Positions 23,338-37,510 of a stretch of 64,000 nucleotides of DNA are shown here, piece after piece (within the stretch, counting starts at the first letter, position 1; the number at the start of each line of letters is the position of its first letter). The stretch spans positions 24,660,628 through 24,724,627 of the forward strand of contig NC_065576.1 in the NCBI RefSeq assembly GCF_937616625.2, given 5' to 3'. The DNA comes from Mercurialis annua (Eukaryota > Streptophyta > Magnoliopsida > Malpighiales > Euphorbiaceae). The notes under the pieces are model-generated. The model was given only the letters and a program-made list of their open reading frames with translations, was not told the origin of the DNA and did no database searches. A program made the position numbers and the translations under genes.

Positions 23338-26300
23338 TTCACGCACAATTTTCTTAATATAACCTAACCATGCTTAGGTAAACGGAACGACGCGTTTAAA
23401 ACACTTATGACGCGACATACTAATCTAGCGGCACTTTTAACGCACACTTTGTGTATTGTAACCTAACCATGCTTAGGTAATTGGAACGTTGCGTTAAAGA
23501 GACTTAAGATGCGACTTACTAATCTATTGTCACTTTTCACGCTAACTTTGCATAATATAACCTAACCATGATTAGGTAATCGGAATGACGCGTTAGAGAG
23601 ACTTGTGACGCAACATACTAATCTAGCGTCACTTTTCACGTACACTTGGCGTAATATTAGATAACCATGCTTATAGGTAATCAGAACAACGCGTTAGAGA
23701 GACTTGTAACGCGACACAAGCATGGTAATCGAAATAACGCGTTAAAGAGACTTGAGATGCGACATACTAATATAGCGTCACTTTTCACGACACTTTGCGT
23801 AATATAACCTAACCCTGCTTAGGTAATCAGAACGACGCGTTAAAGAAACTTGTGATCTGACATACTAATCTAGCGGCACTTTTAACGCACACTTTGCATA
23901 TTATAACCAAACCATGCTTAGGTAATCGGTATAACGCGTTAAAGAGACATGAGACACGACTTACTAATCTAGCGTCACATTTCAAGCACACTTTACGTTA
24001 TATGACCTAACTATGCTTAGCATATTGGAACGACGCGTTAGAGAGACTTGTGACGCGACATAAGCATGGTAATCGAAACAACGCGTTAAAGAGACTTGAG
24101 ACGCTACATACTACTCTAGCGTCACTTTTCACGCATACTTTGCGTAACATAACCTAACCATACTTAGGTAATCAGAATGACGCGTTAGAGAGACTTGTTA
24201 GACGACATTCTAATCTAGCGTCACTTTTCACTCACACTTTGCGTAATATAACCTAACCATTCTTAGGTAATCGGAACGACGCGTTAAAGAGACTCTAGAC
24301 GCGACATACTAATCTAGCGTCACTATTCACGCACTCTTTGCGTAATATAACCTAACCATGCATAGGTAATCGGAACAACGCGTTAGAGAGACTTGTGACG
24401 CGACTTACTAATCTAGCGTCACTTTTCACGCACATCTTGCGTATTATAACCTAACCATACTTAGGTAATCGGAACCACACTTTAGAGAGACTTTTGACGC
24501 AACATACAAATCTAGCGGCACTTAGATCGCACACATTGCGTAATATATAACCATGCTTAGGTAATTGTAACGATGCGTTAGAGAGACTTTTGACGCGACA
24601 TAAGCATATGACAATCGAAAAGACGCGTTATAGAGACTTGAGACGTGCCATACTAATCTAGCGTCGCTTTTCACGTACACTTCATGTAATATAACCTAAC
24701 CATGCTTAGGTAAACTTAACGACGCGTTAAAGAGACTTGAGGCGCTACTAATCTAGCGTCCCTTTTCACGCACACTTTGCATAATATAATCCAATAATGC
24801 TTAGGTAATCGAAACGACGCGTTAAAGAGACCTGAGACGCGTTATAATCGTCTAGCGTCACTTTTCACGCACATTTTGCGTATAAAAACCTAACCATGCA
24901 TAGGTAATCGGAACGACGCGTTAAATAGACTTGAGACGCGACATACTAGTCTAGCGTCACTTTTCACGCTCACTTTGCGTAATTTAACCTAACCATGCTT
25001 ATGTAATCGGAACGACGAGTTAAAGGGACTTGTGACACGACATACTAATCTAGCGGCACTATTAATGCACACTTTGCTTAATATAAACTAACCATGCTAA
25101 GGTAATCGGTACAACGCGTTAAAGAGACTTGAGATGTGACTTACTAACCTAGTGTCACTTTTCACGCACTATTTGCGTATTATATCCTAACCATTCATAG
25201 GTAATTAGAACGCACGTTAGAGAGACTTGTGACGCAACATACTAATCTAGCATCAGTTTTTACGCACACCTTCCGTAATATAACCGAACAATGATTAGGT
25301 AATCGGAACGACGCATTAGAGAGACTTGTGACATGACATAAGGATGGTAATCGAAACGACGCGTTAAAGAGACTTAAGATGCGCCTTACTAATCTAACGT
25401 CACTTTTACGCAAACTTTGTGTAATATAACATAGCCATGCTCAGATAATCTGAACGACGCGTTAAATAGACTTGAGAGCCGACATACTAATCTAGCGTAA
25501 CTTTTCACGCACACTTTGCGTAATATAACCAAACCATGCTTAGACAATCATAATAACGCGTTAAATAGACTTGAGAGGCGACATACTAATTTAGCATAAC
25601 GTTTCACGCACACTTTGCGTAATATAACCAAACCATGCTTAGACAATCGCAATGACGCGTTAAAGAGACTTGAGACGCGACATACTTATCTGGCGTCAGT
25701 TTTCACGCACACTTTACATAATAAAACTTAATCATCCCTAGGTAATTGGAACGACGTGTTAAAGATACTTGAGATGCGGCATACTAATCTAGCAAATTTT
25801 TGCGAATACTTTGAGTAATATAACCTAACCATGCTTAGATAATCGGAACGACGCGTTAGAGTGACTTGTGACGTGACATACTAATCTAGCGTCGCTTTTC
25901 ACGCACACTTTGCGTAATATAACCTAACCATGGATAGGTAATCGGAACGACACATTTGAGAGACTTGTTGCGCAATATAAGCATGGTAATAGAAACTACC
26001 TGTTAAAGACACTTGAGATGCGGCATACTAATCTAGCGACGCGTTAGAGTGACTTGAGACGCGGCATACTAATCGGATCGATGCGTAAAAGAGACTTGAG
26101 AAGCGACTTACTAACTTAGTGTCACTTTTCACGCACTATTTGCGTAATATAACCTAACCATGCTTAGGCAATCGAAACGATGCGTTAAAGAGACTTGAGA
26201 CTCGCCACACTAATCTAGCGTCACTTTTTACGCACACTTCGCATAATATAACCTAACCATTCTTAGGTAATCAGAAAAACGCGTTAAAGAGACTCTAGAC

Positions 26301-27545
26301 GCAACTCACTAATCTAGCGTTACTTTTCATGCACACTTTGCGTAATATAACCTAACCATGCTTAGGTAATCGTTAAAACGCATTAAAGAGACTGGAGACG
26401 GAAAATACTAGTCTAGCGTCACATTTCATGCACACTTTGCGTAAAATAATCTAACCATGCTTAGGTAATCGGTACGACGAGTTATAGAGACTTGAGACGC
26501 GACATACTAAGCTAGCATAACTTTTCACGCAGACTTCGCGTAATATAACCTAACCATGCTGAGCTAATCGGAACGACGCGTTAAAGAGAATTGTGACGAG
26601 ACATACTAATCTAGCGACACTTTTGACGCACACTTTGCGTAATATAACCTAACCATGCTTAGGTAATCGAAACGACGCGTTAAAGAGACTTGAGACGCGG
26701 CTTACTAATCTAGCGTCACTTTTCACGAACACTTTTGATAATATAACCTAACCATGCATAGGTAATTAGAACGAAGCTTTAGAGAGACTTGAGAAGTGAC
26801 ATACTAATATGTTGTCACTATTCACGCACACTTTGAGTAATATAACCTAACTATACCTAGGTAATCGGAACGACGCATTAAAGAGACTTGAGACGCGACA
26901 TACTAATCTAGCGTCTCTTTTCAAGCACTTTGAGTAATATAACCTAACCATGGTAATCAGACCTACGCGACAAAGAGACTTGAGACGCGACATACTAATC
27001 TAGCGTCACTTTTCACGCACACTTTGCGTAATATAAGACAACCATGCTTAGGTACTCGGAACGACGCGTTAAATAGACTTGAGACACGACATACTAATCT
27101 AGCGTCACTTTTCACGCACACTTTGCGTAATACAACCTAACCATGCTTAGGTAATCGGAACGACGCGTTAAAGAGACTTATGATGCGACATACTAATCTA
27201 GCGGTACTTTTAACACACATTTTGCGTAATATAACCAAATCATGCTTAAGTAATTGGAACGACGCGTTAGAGAGACTTTTGACGCGACATAAGAATGGCA
27301 ATCAAACGACGCGTTAAAGAGACTTGAGAAGCGCCCTACTAATCTAGCGTCAGTTTTTACGCACACTTTGCGTAATATAACCTAACCATGCTTATGTAAT
27401 TGGAACGACGCGTGAGAGACTTTTGACGATACATAAGTATAGCAATTGAAACGACGAGTTAAAGAGACTTGAGACGCGCCATACTAGTCTAGCGTCACTT
27501 TTGACGCACAACCATGCTTAGTTAATATGAACGACGTGTTAAAGA
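23333..27545 (-). repeat. Higher-order block beta, copy 1 (right of the retrotransposon)
   Basis: Paralogous to about 40573-43855. Shared private variants include CACGCACAATTTTCTTAATA (23340 and 40580), CGCTAACTTTGCATAAT (23540 and 40780), TTAAAGGGACTTGTGACACG (25020 and 42174) and CATGCTGAGCTAATC (26556 and 42750). The offset falls from about 17.2 kb to 16.2 kb, because copy 1 has about 1 kb of extra monomers near 25.1-26.1 kb. Confidence 0.75.
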
Positions 27546-27599
27546 GACTCAGATACGACATACTAATCTAGCGTCACTTTTCAAGCACACATTGCGTTA

Positions 27600-30400
27600 T
27601 AACCTAACCATGCGTAGGTAATCGGAACGACGAGTTAAAGAGCCTTGACATGGGACATACTAATCTAGCATCACATTTCAAGCAAACCTTTCGTAATATA
27701 ACCTAACCATGTTTAGGTAATCGGAACGATGAGTTAAAGATACTTGAGACACGACATACTAATATAGCATCACTTTTCACACACACTTTGTGTAATATAA
27801 CCTAACAATGCTTAGGTAATCAGAACGACGCGTTAAAGAGACTTGAGACGCGACATACTAATCTAGCGTCACTTTTCACGCACTCGTTGCGTAATATAAC
27901 CTAACCATGCTTAGGAAATCGGAACAACGGGTTAAAGAGAAATGAGATTCGACATAGTAATCTATCCTTTTCACGCACAATTTGTGTAATATAACCTAAC
28001 CATGTTTATAGGTAATCGGAAAGACGCGTTAACTCGACTTGAGAGGTGTACTAATCTATTGTTACTTTTCACGCACACATTGTGTAATAATAACCTAACC
28101 ATGCTTACGTTAATCAGAACGACATGTTAGAGAGACTTGTGACGCGACATAAGCATAGTAATCGAAACGACGAGTTTAAGAGACTTGAGACGCGACATAC
28201 TAATCTTGAGTCACTTTTCACGCACACTTTGTGTAAAATAACGTAACCATGCTTAGGTAATCGGAACGACGCGTTCGAGAGACTTGAGACACGACATACT
28301 AATCTAGCGTCACTTTTCACACACACTTTCGTAATATAACCTAACTGTCTTAGGTAATTGTAACGACGCGTTAAAGAGACTTGTGACGCGAAACAAGCAT
28401 GCTAATCGAAACGACGCATTGAAGAGACTTGAGAGGCGACATACCAAATCTAGCGTCATTTTTCACACATACTTTGCGTAATATAACCAAAACAAGCTTA
28501 GGTAATCTAAACGACGCGTTAGATAGACTTGAGACGCGAAATACTAATCTATTGACATTTTTCACGCACAATTTGCGTAATACAACCTAACCATTTTTAG
28601 TAATCGGAACGACGCGTTAAATAGACTTGAGACACGACATACTAATCTATTGTCATTTTTCACGCACACTTTGCGTAATATAACCTAACCATGCTTAATT
28701 AATCGGAACGACAAGTTAGAGAGACTTGTGACACGACATAAGCATGGTAATCGAAACGACGCGTTAGAGATACTTGAGACGCGTAATACTAATCTAGCGT
28801 CACTTTTCATGCACACTTTGTATAATATAACCTAACCATGCTTAAGTAATCGGAACAACACGTTAAAGAGAGTTGAGACGCGACATACTAATAGCATCAC
28901 TTTTCACGCACTCTTTGCTTTATATAACCTAAGCATGCTTAGGTAATCGGAACGACGCGTTAAAGAGACTTGATACGCGACATACTAATCTATTGTTACT
29001 TTTCACGCACGCTTTACGTAATATAACCTAACCATGCTTAGGTAATCTGAACGACGCGTTAGAGAGAATTGTGACGCAACATAAGCATGGTAATCAGAAC
29101 GATGCGTCAAAGACACTTGAGCCGCGAAATACAAATCCAATGTCACTTTTCACGCGTACTTTGCGTAATATAACCTAATCATGCATAGGTAATCAGAACG
29201 ATGTGTTAGATAGACTTGAGACGCGACATACTAATCTATTGCCATTTTTCACACACACTTTGCATAATATAACCTAACCATGATTAGGTAATCGGAACGA
29301 CGTGTTAAATAGACTTGACACGCGACATAATAATCCATTGTCATTTTTCACGCACACTATGCGTAATATAACCTAACCATGCTTAGGTAATCGGAACAAC
29401 GCATTAGAGAGAATTGAGACGCGACATAGTAATCTAGTGTCACTTTTCACGTACACTTTGCGTAATATAACCTAACCATGCCTAGAAAATCGGAACAACG
29501 CGTTAGAGAAATTAAGACGCGACATACTAATCTAGCGTCACCTTTTATGCACACTTTGCGTAATATATCCTAACCATGTTTAGGAGATCGGAACGACGTG
29601 CTAAAGAGATTTGAGACGTGATATGCTAATCTAGTGTCACTCATTACGCACACTTTGCGTAATAAAACATAACCATGGTTAGGTAATCGAAACAACGCGT
29701 TAAAGAGAATTTAGACGCGAAATACTAATCTAGTGTCACTTTTCAAGCACACTTTGCGTAATATAACCTAACCATGCTTAGGTAATCAGAAAGATGCATT
29801 AGATATACTTGAGACGCGACATACTAATCTATTGTCATTTTTCACGAACACTTTGCATAATATAACCTAACCATGCTTAGGTAATCGGAAAGACGCGTTA
29901 GAGAAACTTGTGACGCGAAATAAGCATGGTAATCGAAACAACGCGTTAAGGAAACTTGAAACTCGCCGTACTAATCTAGCGTCATTTTAAACGCATACTT
30001 TGCGTAATATAACCTAACCATGCTTAGGAAATCGGAACGACGCGTTTGAGAACCAGAGACGCGACATACTAATCCAGCGCCTCTTTTCACGCATTCTTTG
30101 CTTAATATAACCTAACCATGCTTAGGTAATTGTAACGACGCGTTAACGAGATTTATGACGTGAGATAAGCATGGTAATCAAAACGACGCGTTAAAGCGAC
30201 ATGAGACATGACATACTAATCTAGCATCACTTTTCACGCACACTTTGCATAATATTACCTAACCATGCTTAAGTAATTGGAAGGACGCGTTAGATAGACT
30301 TGAGACGCGACATACTAATCCATTGCCATTTTTCACGCACATTTTGTGTAATACAACATAACCATGCTTAGGAAATCGGAACGACGCGATAAATAGACTT
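27600..30400 (-). repeat. Higher-order block gamma-alpha, copy 1
   Basis: Paralogous to about 36880-39600 at an offset near 9.2-9.3 kb. Examples are GGGTTAAAGAGAAATGAGAT (27929 and 37221) and AACAAGCTTAGG / AACAAGCTTTGG in the doublet monomers near 28490 and 37788. Part is seen a third time at 45400-45990, just before the right inversion junction. The alpha part matches 12140-13850 as well. Confidence 0.75.
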
Positions 30401-33400
30401 GAGGGGCGACATAAGCATGGCAATCGAAACGACGACTTAAAGAGACTTTAGAAGCGCCCTACTAATCTAGTGTCAGTTTTTACGCACACTTTGCGTAATA
30501 TAACCTAACCATGTTAGGTAATCATAACGACGCGTTAAAAAGACTTGAGACGCGATATTCTAATCTAGCGTCACTTTTCACGCACACATTGCATATTATA
30601 ACCTAACCATGCTTATGTAATTGAAACGACGCGTTAGAGACTTTTGACCCAACATAAGCATGGCAATCGAAACGACGCTTTAAAGAGACTTGAGACGCGT
30701 CATACTAATCTAGCGTCACTTTTCACGCACACTTTGTGTAATATAACCTAACCATGCTTAGGTAATAAGAACGACGCGTTAAAGAGACTTGAGACGCGTT
30801 ATACTGATCTAGCATCACTTTTCACGCACACATTTTTCGTAATATAACCTAACCATGCATAGGTAATCAGAACGAGGCGTTAAAGAGACTTGAGACGCGA
30901 CATAATAATGTAGTGTCACTTTTCACACACACTTTGTGTAATATAAACTAACCATGCTTAGGTAATCAAAACGACTCGTTAAAGAGATTTGTGACGCGAC
31001 ATACTAATCTAGGGCACTTTTAACACACACATTGCGTAATAGAACCTAACCTTGCATAGGTAATCTGAACGACGCGTTAAAGAGACTTGAGACGCGACTT
31101 ACTAATCTAGTGTAACTTTTCACGCACTATTTGCGTAATATTACCTAACCATGCTTAGGTAATCGGAACGACACGTTAGAGAGACTTATGACACAACATA
31201 CAAATCTATTGTCACTTTTCATGCACACTTTGCGTAATATAAACTAATAATGATTAGGTAATCGGAACGACGCGTTAGAGAGACTTATGACGCGACACAA
31301 GGATGGTAATCGAAACGACGAGTTAAAGAGACTTAAAACGCGCCATACTAATCTAGCATCACTTTTTACGCACACTTTGCATAATATAACATAACCATGC
31401 TTAGATAATCGGAACGACGCGTTAAAGAGACTTGAGAGGCGACATACTAATCTAGCGTCACTTTTCACGCATACTTTGCGTAATATAACCTAACCATGCT
31501 TAGGAAATCGCAACGACGCGTTAAAGAGACTTGAGACACGACATACTTATCTAGTGTCAGTTTTCATGCACAATTTTCATAATAGAACCTAACCATCCTT
31601 AGATACTCGGAACGACACGTTAAAGAGACTTGAGACACGACATACAAATCTATCGTCACTTTTCACGCACCTTTTGAGTAATATAACCTAACCATGCTTA
31701 GGTAATCAGAACGACGCGTTAGAGAGACTTGTGACCGGACAAACTAATCTAGCGTCTTCATGCACACTTTGCGTAATATAACCTAACCATGCTTATGTAA
31801 TCGGAACGACGCGTTAGCGAGACTTGTGACGCGACATAAGCATGGTAATCGGAACGACGCATTAAAGAGACTTGACACGCGACATACTGATCTCGCATCA
31901 TTTTTTGCACACACTTCTATAATATATAACACAACCATGTTTAGGTAATCGGAACGACGAGTTAAAGAGACTTGTACCGTGACATACTAATCTAGCGGCA
32001 CTTTTAACGCACATATCGCATAATATAACCTAACCAAGCATAGGTAAACGGAACGACGCGTTATAGAGACATGAGACATGACATACTAATCTAGTGTCAC
32101 TTTCCACGCTATATTTGCGTAATATAACCTAACCATGCGTAGGTAATAAGAACGACACGTTAGAGAGACTTGTGCGGCAACATACTAATCTAGCGGTACT
32201 TTACACGCACACTTTGCGTAATACAACCTAACCATGCTTAGGTAATCGAAACGACGCATTAAAGATACTTGTGACGCGACATTCTAATCTAGCAGCACTT
32301 TTAACGCACACTTTGCATAATATATCACAACCATGCTTAGGTAATCGGAACGACGAGTTAAAGAGACTTGTGACGTGACATACTAATCTAACAGAACTTT
32401 TTAACACACACTTTGCTTAATATAACCTAACCATGCATAGGTAACTGGAACGACGCGTTATAGCGACTTGAGACGCGACTTACTAATCTAGTGTCACATT
32501 CCACGCTCTATTTGCATAATATAACCTAACCATGCTTAGGTAATCAGAACAACACGTTAGAGAGACTTGTGAGGCAACATAAACATGGTTATTAAAACGA
32601 CGCGTTACAGAGACTTGAGACCCGACATACTAATCTAGCGTCACTTTTCATGCACACGTTGTGTAATATAACCAAACCATGCTTAACTAATCGGAACGAC
32701 GCGTTAAAGAGACTTGATATAAGACACACTAATCTAGCGTCACCTTTCACGCACACTTTGTGTAAATAATTAGGTAATGGAACGACGTGTTAGAGAGACT
32801 TGTGACGCGACATACTAATGTAGCGTCACTTTTCACGCACACTTTGCGTAATAAAACCTTCAGGTAATCGAAATGACGTGTTAATGAGACTTGTGATGCG
32901 ACATACTAATCTAGCGGCACTTTTAACGCACACTTGGGTTAATATAACCTAACCATACTTAGGTAATCGGAATGACGCGTTAAAGAGACTTGAGACACGA
33001 CATACTAATATTGCGTCGCTTTTCACGCACACTTTGCGTAATATAACCTAACCATACTTAGGTAATCGGAACGACGTGTTAAACAGACTTAAGATGCGAC
33101 ATACTAATCTAGCATCACTTTTCAAGCACGCTTTGCGTAATATAACCTAACCCTGCTTAGGTAATTTAAAGAGACTTGTGACGCAACTTACAAATCTATT
33201 GTTACTTTGAAAGCACGTTTGCGTCTTATAACCTAACCATGATTTGGTAATCGGAACGACGCGTTAGAGAGACTTGTGACGCGACATGAGCATTGTAATC
33301 GAAATGATTCGTTAAAGAGACTTGAGACACGACATACTTATCTAGAGTCACTTTTCACGCAAACTTTGCGTAATATAACCTAACCATGCTTAGGTAATCG

Positions 33401-35329
33401 GATAAAATTGTTAAAGAGAATTGAGACGCGACAAACTAATCTAGTGTCACTTTTCAAGAACACTTTGCGTAATATAACCTAACCATGCTTAGGTAATTTG
33501 AACGATGCAATAAAGAGACTTGAGAAGCGACAAACTAATCTAGCGTCACTTTTCACGCACACTCTCCGTAATATAGCCTAACCATGCTATGGTAATCAAA
33601 ACGACGTGTTAAAGAGACTTGAGAAGTGCTGTACTGATCTTGCATCACTTTTCACGTTCACTTTGCATAATAAAACATAATCATGCTTAGGTAATCGGAA
33701 CGACGCGTTAAATAGACTTGAGACGCGACAAACTAATCTATTATCATTATTCGCGCACACTTTGCGTAATATAACCTAACCTTGCTCAGGTAATCGAAAC
33801 GATGCGTTAGAGTGACTTGTGATGCGACATAAGAATGATAATCGAAACGACACGTTAAAGAGACCTGAGACGCGACTTACTAATCTAGCGTCACTTTTCG
33901 CGCACACTTTGCGTAATAAAACCGAACCATGCTTAGGTAATCGGAATGACGCGTTAAATAGACTTGAGACGCGACATACTAATCTATTGTCAATTTTCAC
34001 GCACACTTTTTGTAATTTAACCTAACCATACTTAGGTAATCGGAACGACGCGTTAGAGAGGCTTGAGACACGCCATATTAATCTAGCGTCACTTTTTACG
34101 CACACTTTGCGTAGTGTAACCTAACCATGCTTAGGTAATCGAGACGACGCGTTAAATAGGCTTTAGATGCGACACACTAATCCTTTGTTACTTTTCACGC
34201 ACACTTTGTGTAATATGACCTAACCAAAGAGACTTGAGACGCGACATACTAATCTAGCATTACTTTTCACACACACTTTTTGTAATATAACCTAACCATG
34301 CTTAGTTAATCGGAAAAACGCGTTAGAGAGAATTAAGACGCGACGTACTAATCCAGCGTCACTTTTCACGCACAATTGGCATAATACAGCCTAACCATGC
34401 TTAGGTAATCGGAACGACGCGTTAAATAGAAGTTGATATGCGACATACTGATATATTATCATTTTCACGCACACTTTGCGCAGTATAATCTAACCAAGCT
34501 TAGGTAATCGGAACAACGTGTTAGAGAATTGTGACGCGACATACTAATCTTGCGTCACTTTTCACGCACACTTTGCGTAATATAACCTAACCATGCTTAG
34601 GTTATCGGAACGACGTGTTAAGACGCGACATACTAATCTATTATCATTTTTCACGCACACTTTGCGTAATATAAACAAACCATGCTCAAGTAATCGGTAC
34701 GACGCGTTAAAGAGAATGAAGACGCGACATACTAATCTAGCGTCATTTTTCACGCATACTTGGCGTAATATAACCTAACAATGCTTAGGTAATCGGAACG
34801 ACGCGTTAAATAGACTTGAGACGCGACATACTAATCTATTATTATTTTTAACACACACTTTGAGTAGTATAACCTAACCATCCTTAGGTAATCGAAACGA
34901 CGCGTTAAAGAGACTTGAAAAACGGCATACTAATCTAGCGTCATATTTTGCGTAATATATAACCAAAACATACTTAGGAAATTGGAACGACGGGGTAGAG
35001 AGACTTGAGATGCGACATACTAATCTATTGTTATTTTTCACGCATACTTGGCGTAATATTACCTAACCATGCTTAGGTGATCGTAACCACGCGTTAAATA
35101 GACTTGAGACGCGACATACTAATCTATTGTCATTTTTCACGCACACTTTGCGTAATATAACCTAACCAGGATTAGGTAATTGGAACGACGAGCTAAATAG
35201 ACTTGAGACACGACATACAAATGAATTGTTACTTTTCACGCACAATTTGCTAAAAAAAACCTGACCATGCTTAGGTAATCGGTACAACACGTTAAAGAGA
35301 ATTAAGACTCGACATATTAATCTAGGGTC

Positions 35330-37510
35330 ACTTTTCACGCACACTTGGCGTAGTACAACCTAACCATGCTTAGGTAATCGGAACGACGCGTTAAATAAAC
35401 TTGAGACGCGACATACTAATCTATTATAATTTTTTACGCACACTTTGCGCAATATAACCTAACCATTGTTAGGTAATCGAAACAACGCGTTAGAGAATTG
35501 TGACGCGACATACTAATCTAGCGTCACTTTTCACGCACACTTTGTGTAATATAACCTAACCATGGTTAGGTAATCGGAACGACACGTCAAATAGACTTGA
35601 GACGCGACATAATAATCTATTGTCATTTTTAACGCACACTTTGCGTAATATAACCTAACCATGCTTAGGTAATCGGTACAACGCACTAAAGAGAATGGAG
35701 ACGCGACATACTAATCTAGCGTCACTTTTCACGCACATTTGGCGTAATATAACCTAACCATGCATAGGTAATCGGAACAACGCGTTAAATATACTTGAGA
35801 CGCGACATAATTATCTATTATCACTTTTAACGCACACTTTGCATAATATAACCTAACCATGCTTAGGCAATTTAAATGACGCGTTAAAGAGACTTGAGAA
35901 ACAACATACTAATCTAGCGTCACTTTATAGGTAATATAACCTAACCATGCTTAGGTAATTGGAACGACGTGTTAAAGAGACTTGAGAAACGACATACTAA
36001 TCTTGCGTCACTTTTCAGAAACACTTTGCGTAATATAACCTAACATGCTTAGGAAATTGGAACGACGCGTTAGAGAGACTTGAGATGCGACATACTAATC
36101 TATTGTTACTTTTCACGCATACTTGGCGTAATATAACCTAACCATTCTTAGGTGATCGGAACGATTCGTTAAAAAACTTGAGACGCGACATACTAATCTA
36201 TTGTCATTTTTCATGCGCACTTTGCGTAATATAACCTAACCATTTTTAGTTAATTGGAACAACGCGTAAGAGAGAATTGTGACGCGAAACAAGCATGGTA
36301 ATCGAAACGACGCATTAAAGAGACTTGAGACGCGACATACAAATCTAGCATCACTTTTCACACGCACTTTGTGTAATATATTACCTAACAATGCTTAGGT
36401 AATCTGAACGACGCGATAAAGAGAATTGAGACGCGACATACTAATCTAGAGTCACTTATTACACACTTTACGTAATATAACCACACCATGCTTAGGTAAT
36501 CGGAACAACACGTCAAAGAGAATTGAGACGCAACATACTAATCTAGCGTCATTTATTACGACTCTTTGCGTCGTCATAAACTAACCATGCTTAGGTAATC
36601 GGACGCGACATACTCTACCATTACTTTTCTCGCACACTTTGCGTAATATAACCTACCCATTCATAGGTAATCAGAACGACGCGTTAAATCGACTTGAGAT
36701 ATGACATACATTACTATTTATACTTTTTAAGCACACTTTGCGTAATATAACCTAACAATTCTTAGGTAATCAGAACGGCGAGTTAGAGAGACTTGTGATG
36801 CGACTGAAGCATGGTAATCAAAACGACGTGTTAAAGAGACTTGAGATGCGACATAATCTATCGTCAGTTTTGAAGCACACATTGCGTAATATAACCTAAC
36901 AATGATTAGGTAATCGGAACGACGCGTTAAAGAGCCTTGAGACGGGACATACTAATCTAGCGTCACTTTTCACGCAAACCTTGCGTAATATAACCTAACC
37001 ATGTTTAGGTAATCGGAACGAAGCGTTAAGGAGACTTGAGTCGCGACATACTATTCTAGCATCACTTTTCATGCACACTTTGTGTAATATAACTTAACAA
37101 TGCTTAGGTAATCAGAACGACGCGTTAAAGAGACTTGAGACGCGACATACTAATCTAGCGTCACTTTTCACGCACTCGTTGCGTAATATAACCTAACCAT
37201 GATTAGGAAATCTGAACAACGGGTTAAAGAGAAATGAGATGCGACATACTAATCTATCGTCACTTTTCACGCACAATTTGCGTAATATAACCTAACCATG
37301 CTTAGGTAATCGGAAAGACGCGTTAACTCGACTTGAGACGCGACATACTAATCTATTGCTACTTTTCACGCACACTTTGCGTAATATAACCTACCCATGC
37401 TTAGGTAATCAGAACGACACGTTAGAGAGACCTGTGACGCGACATATGCATGGTAATCGAAACGACGAGTTTAAGAGACTTGAGACGCGACATAATAATC
37501 TTGCAGAACT
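35330..37510 (-). repeat. Higher-order block delta-gamma, copy 1
   Basis: Paralogous to about 43955-45990. ACACTTGGCGTAGTACAACC at 35342 pairs with ACACTTGGCGTAAAACAACC at 43962 (offset near 8.62 kb). TTTTCACGCACTCGTTG near 37164 pairs with the same sequence near 45702 (offset near 8.54 kb). The second copy is cut by the inversion junction at 45994. Confidence 0.7.
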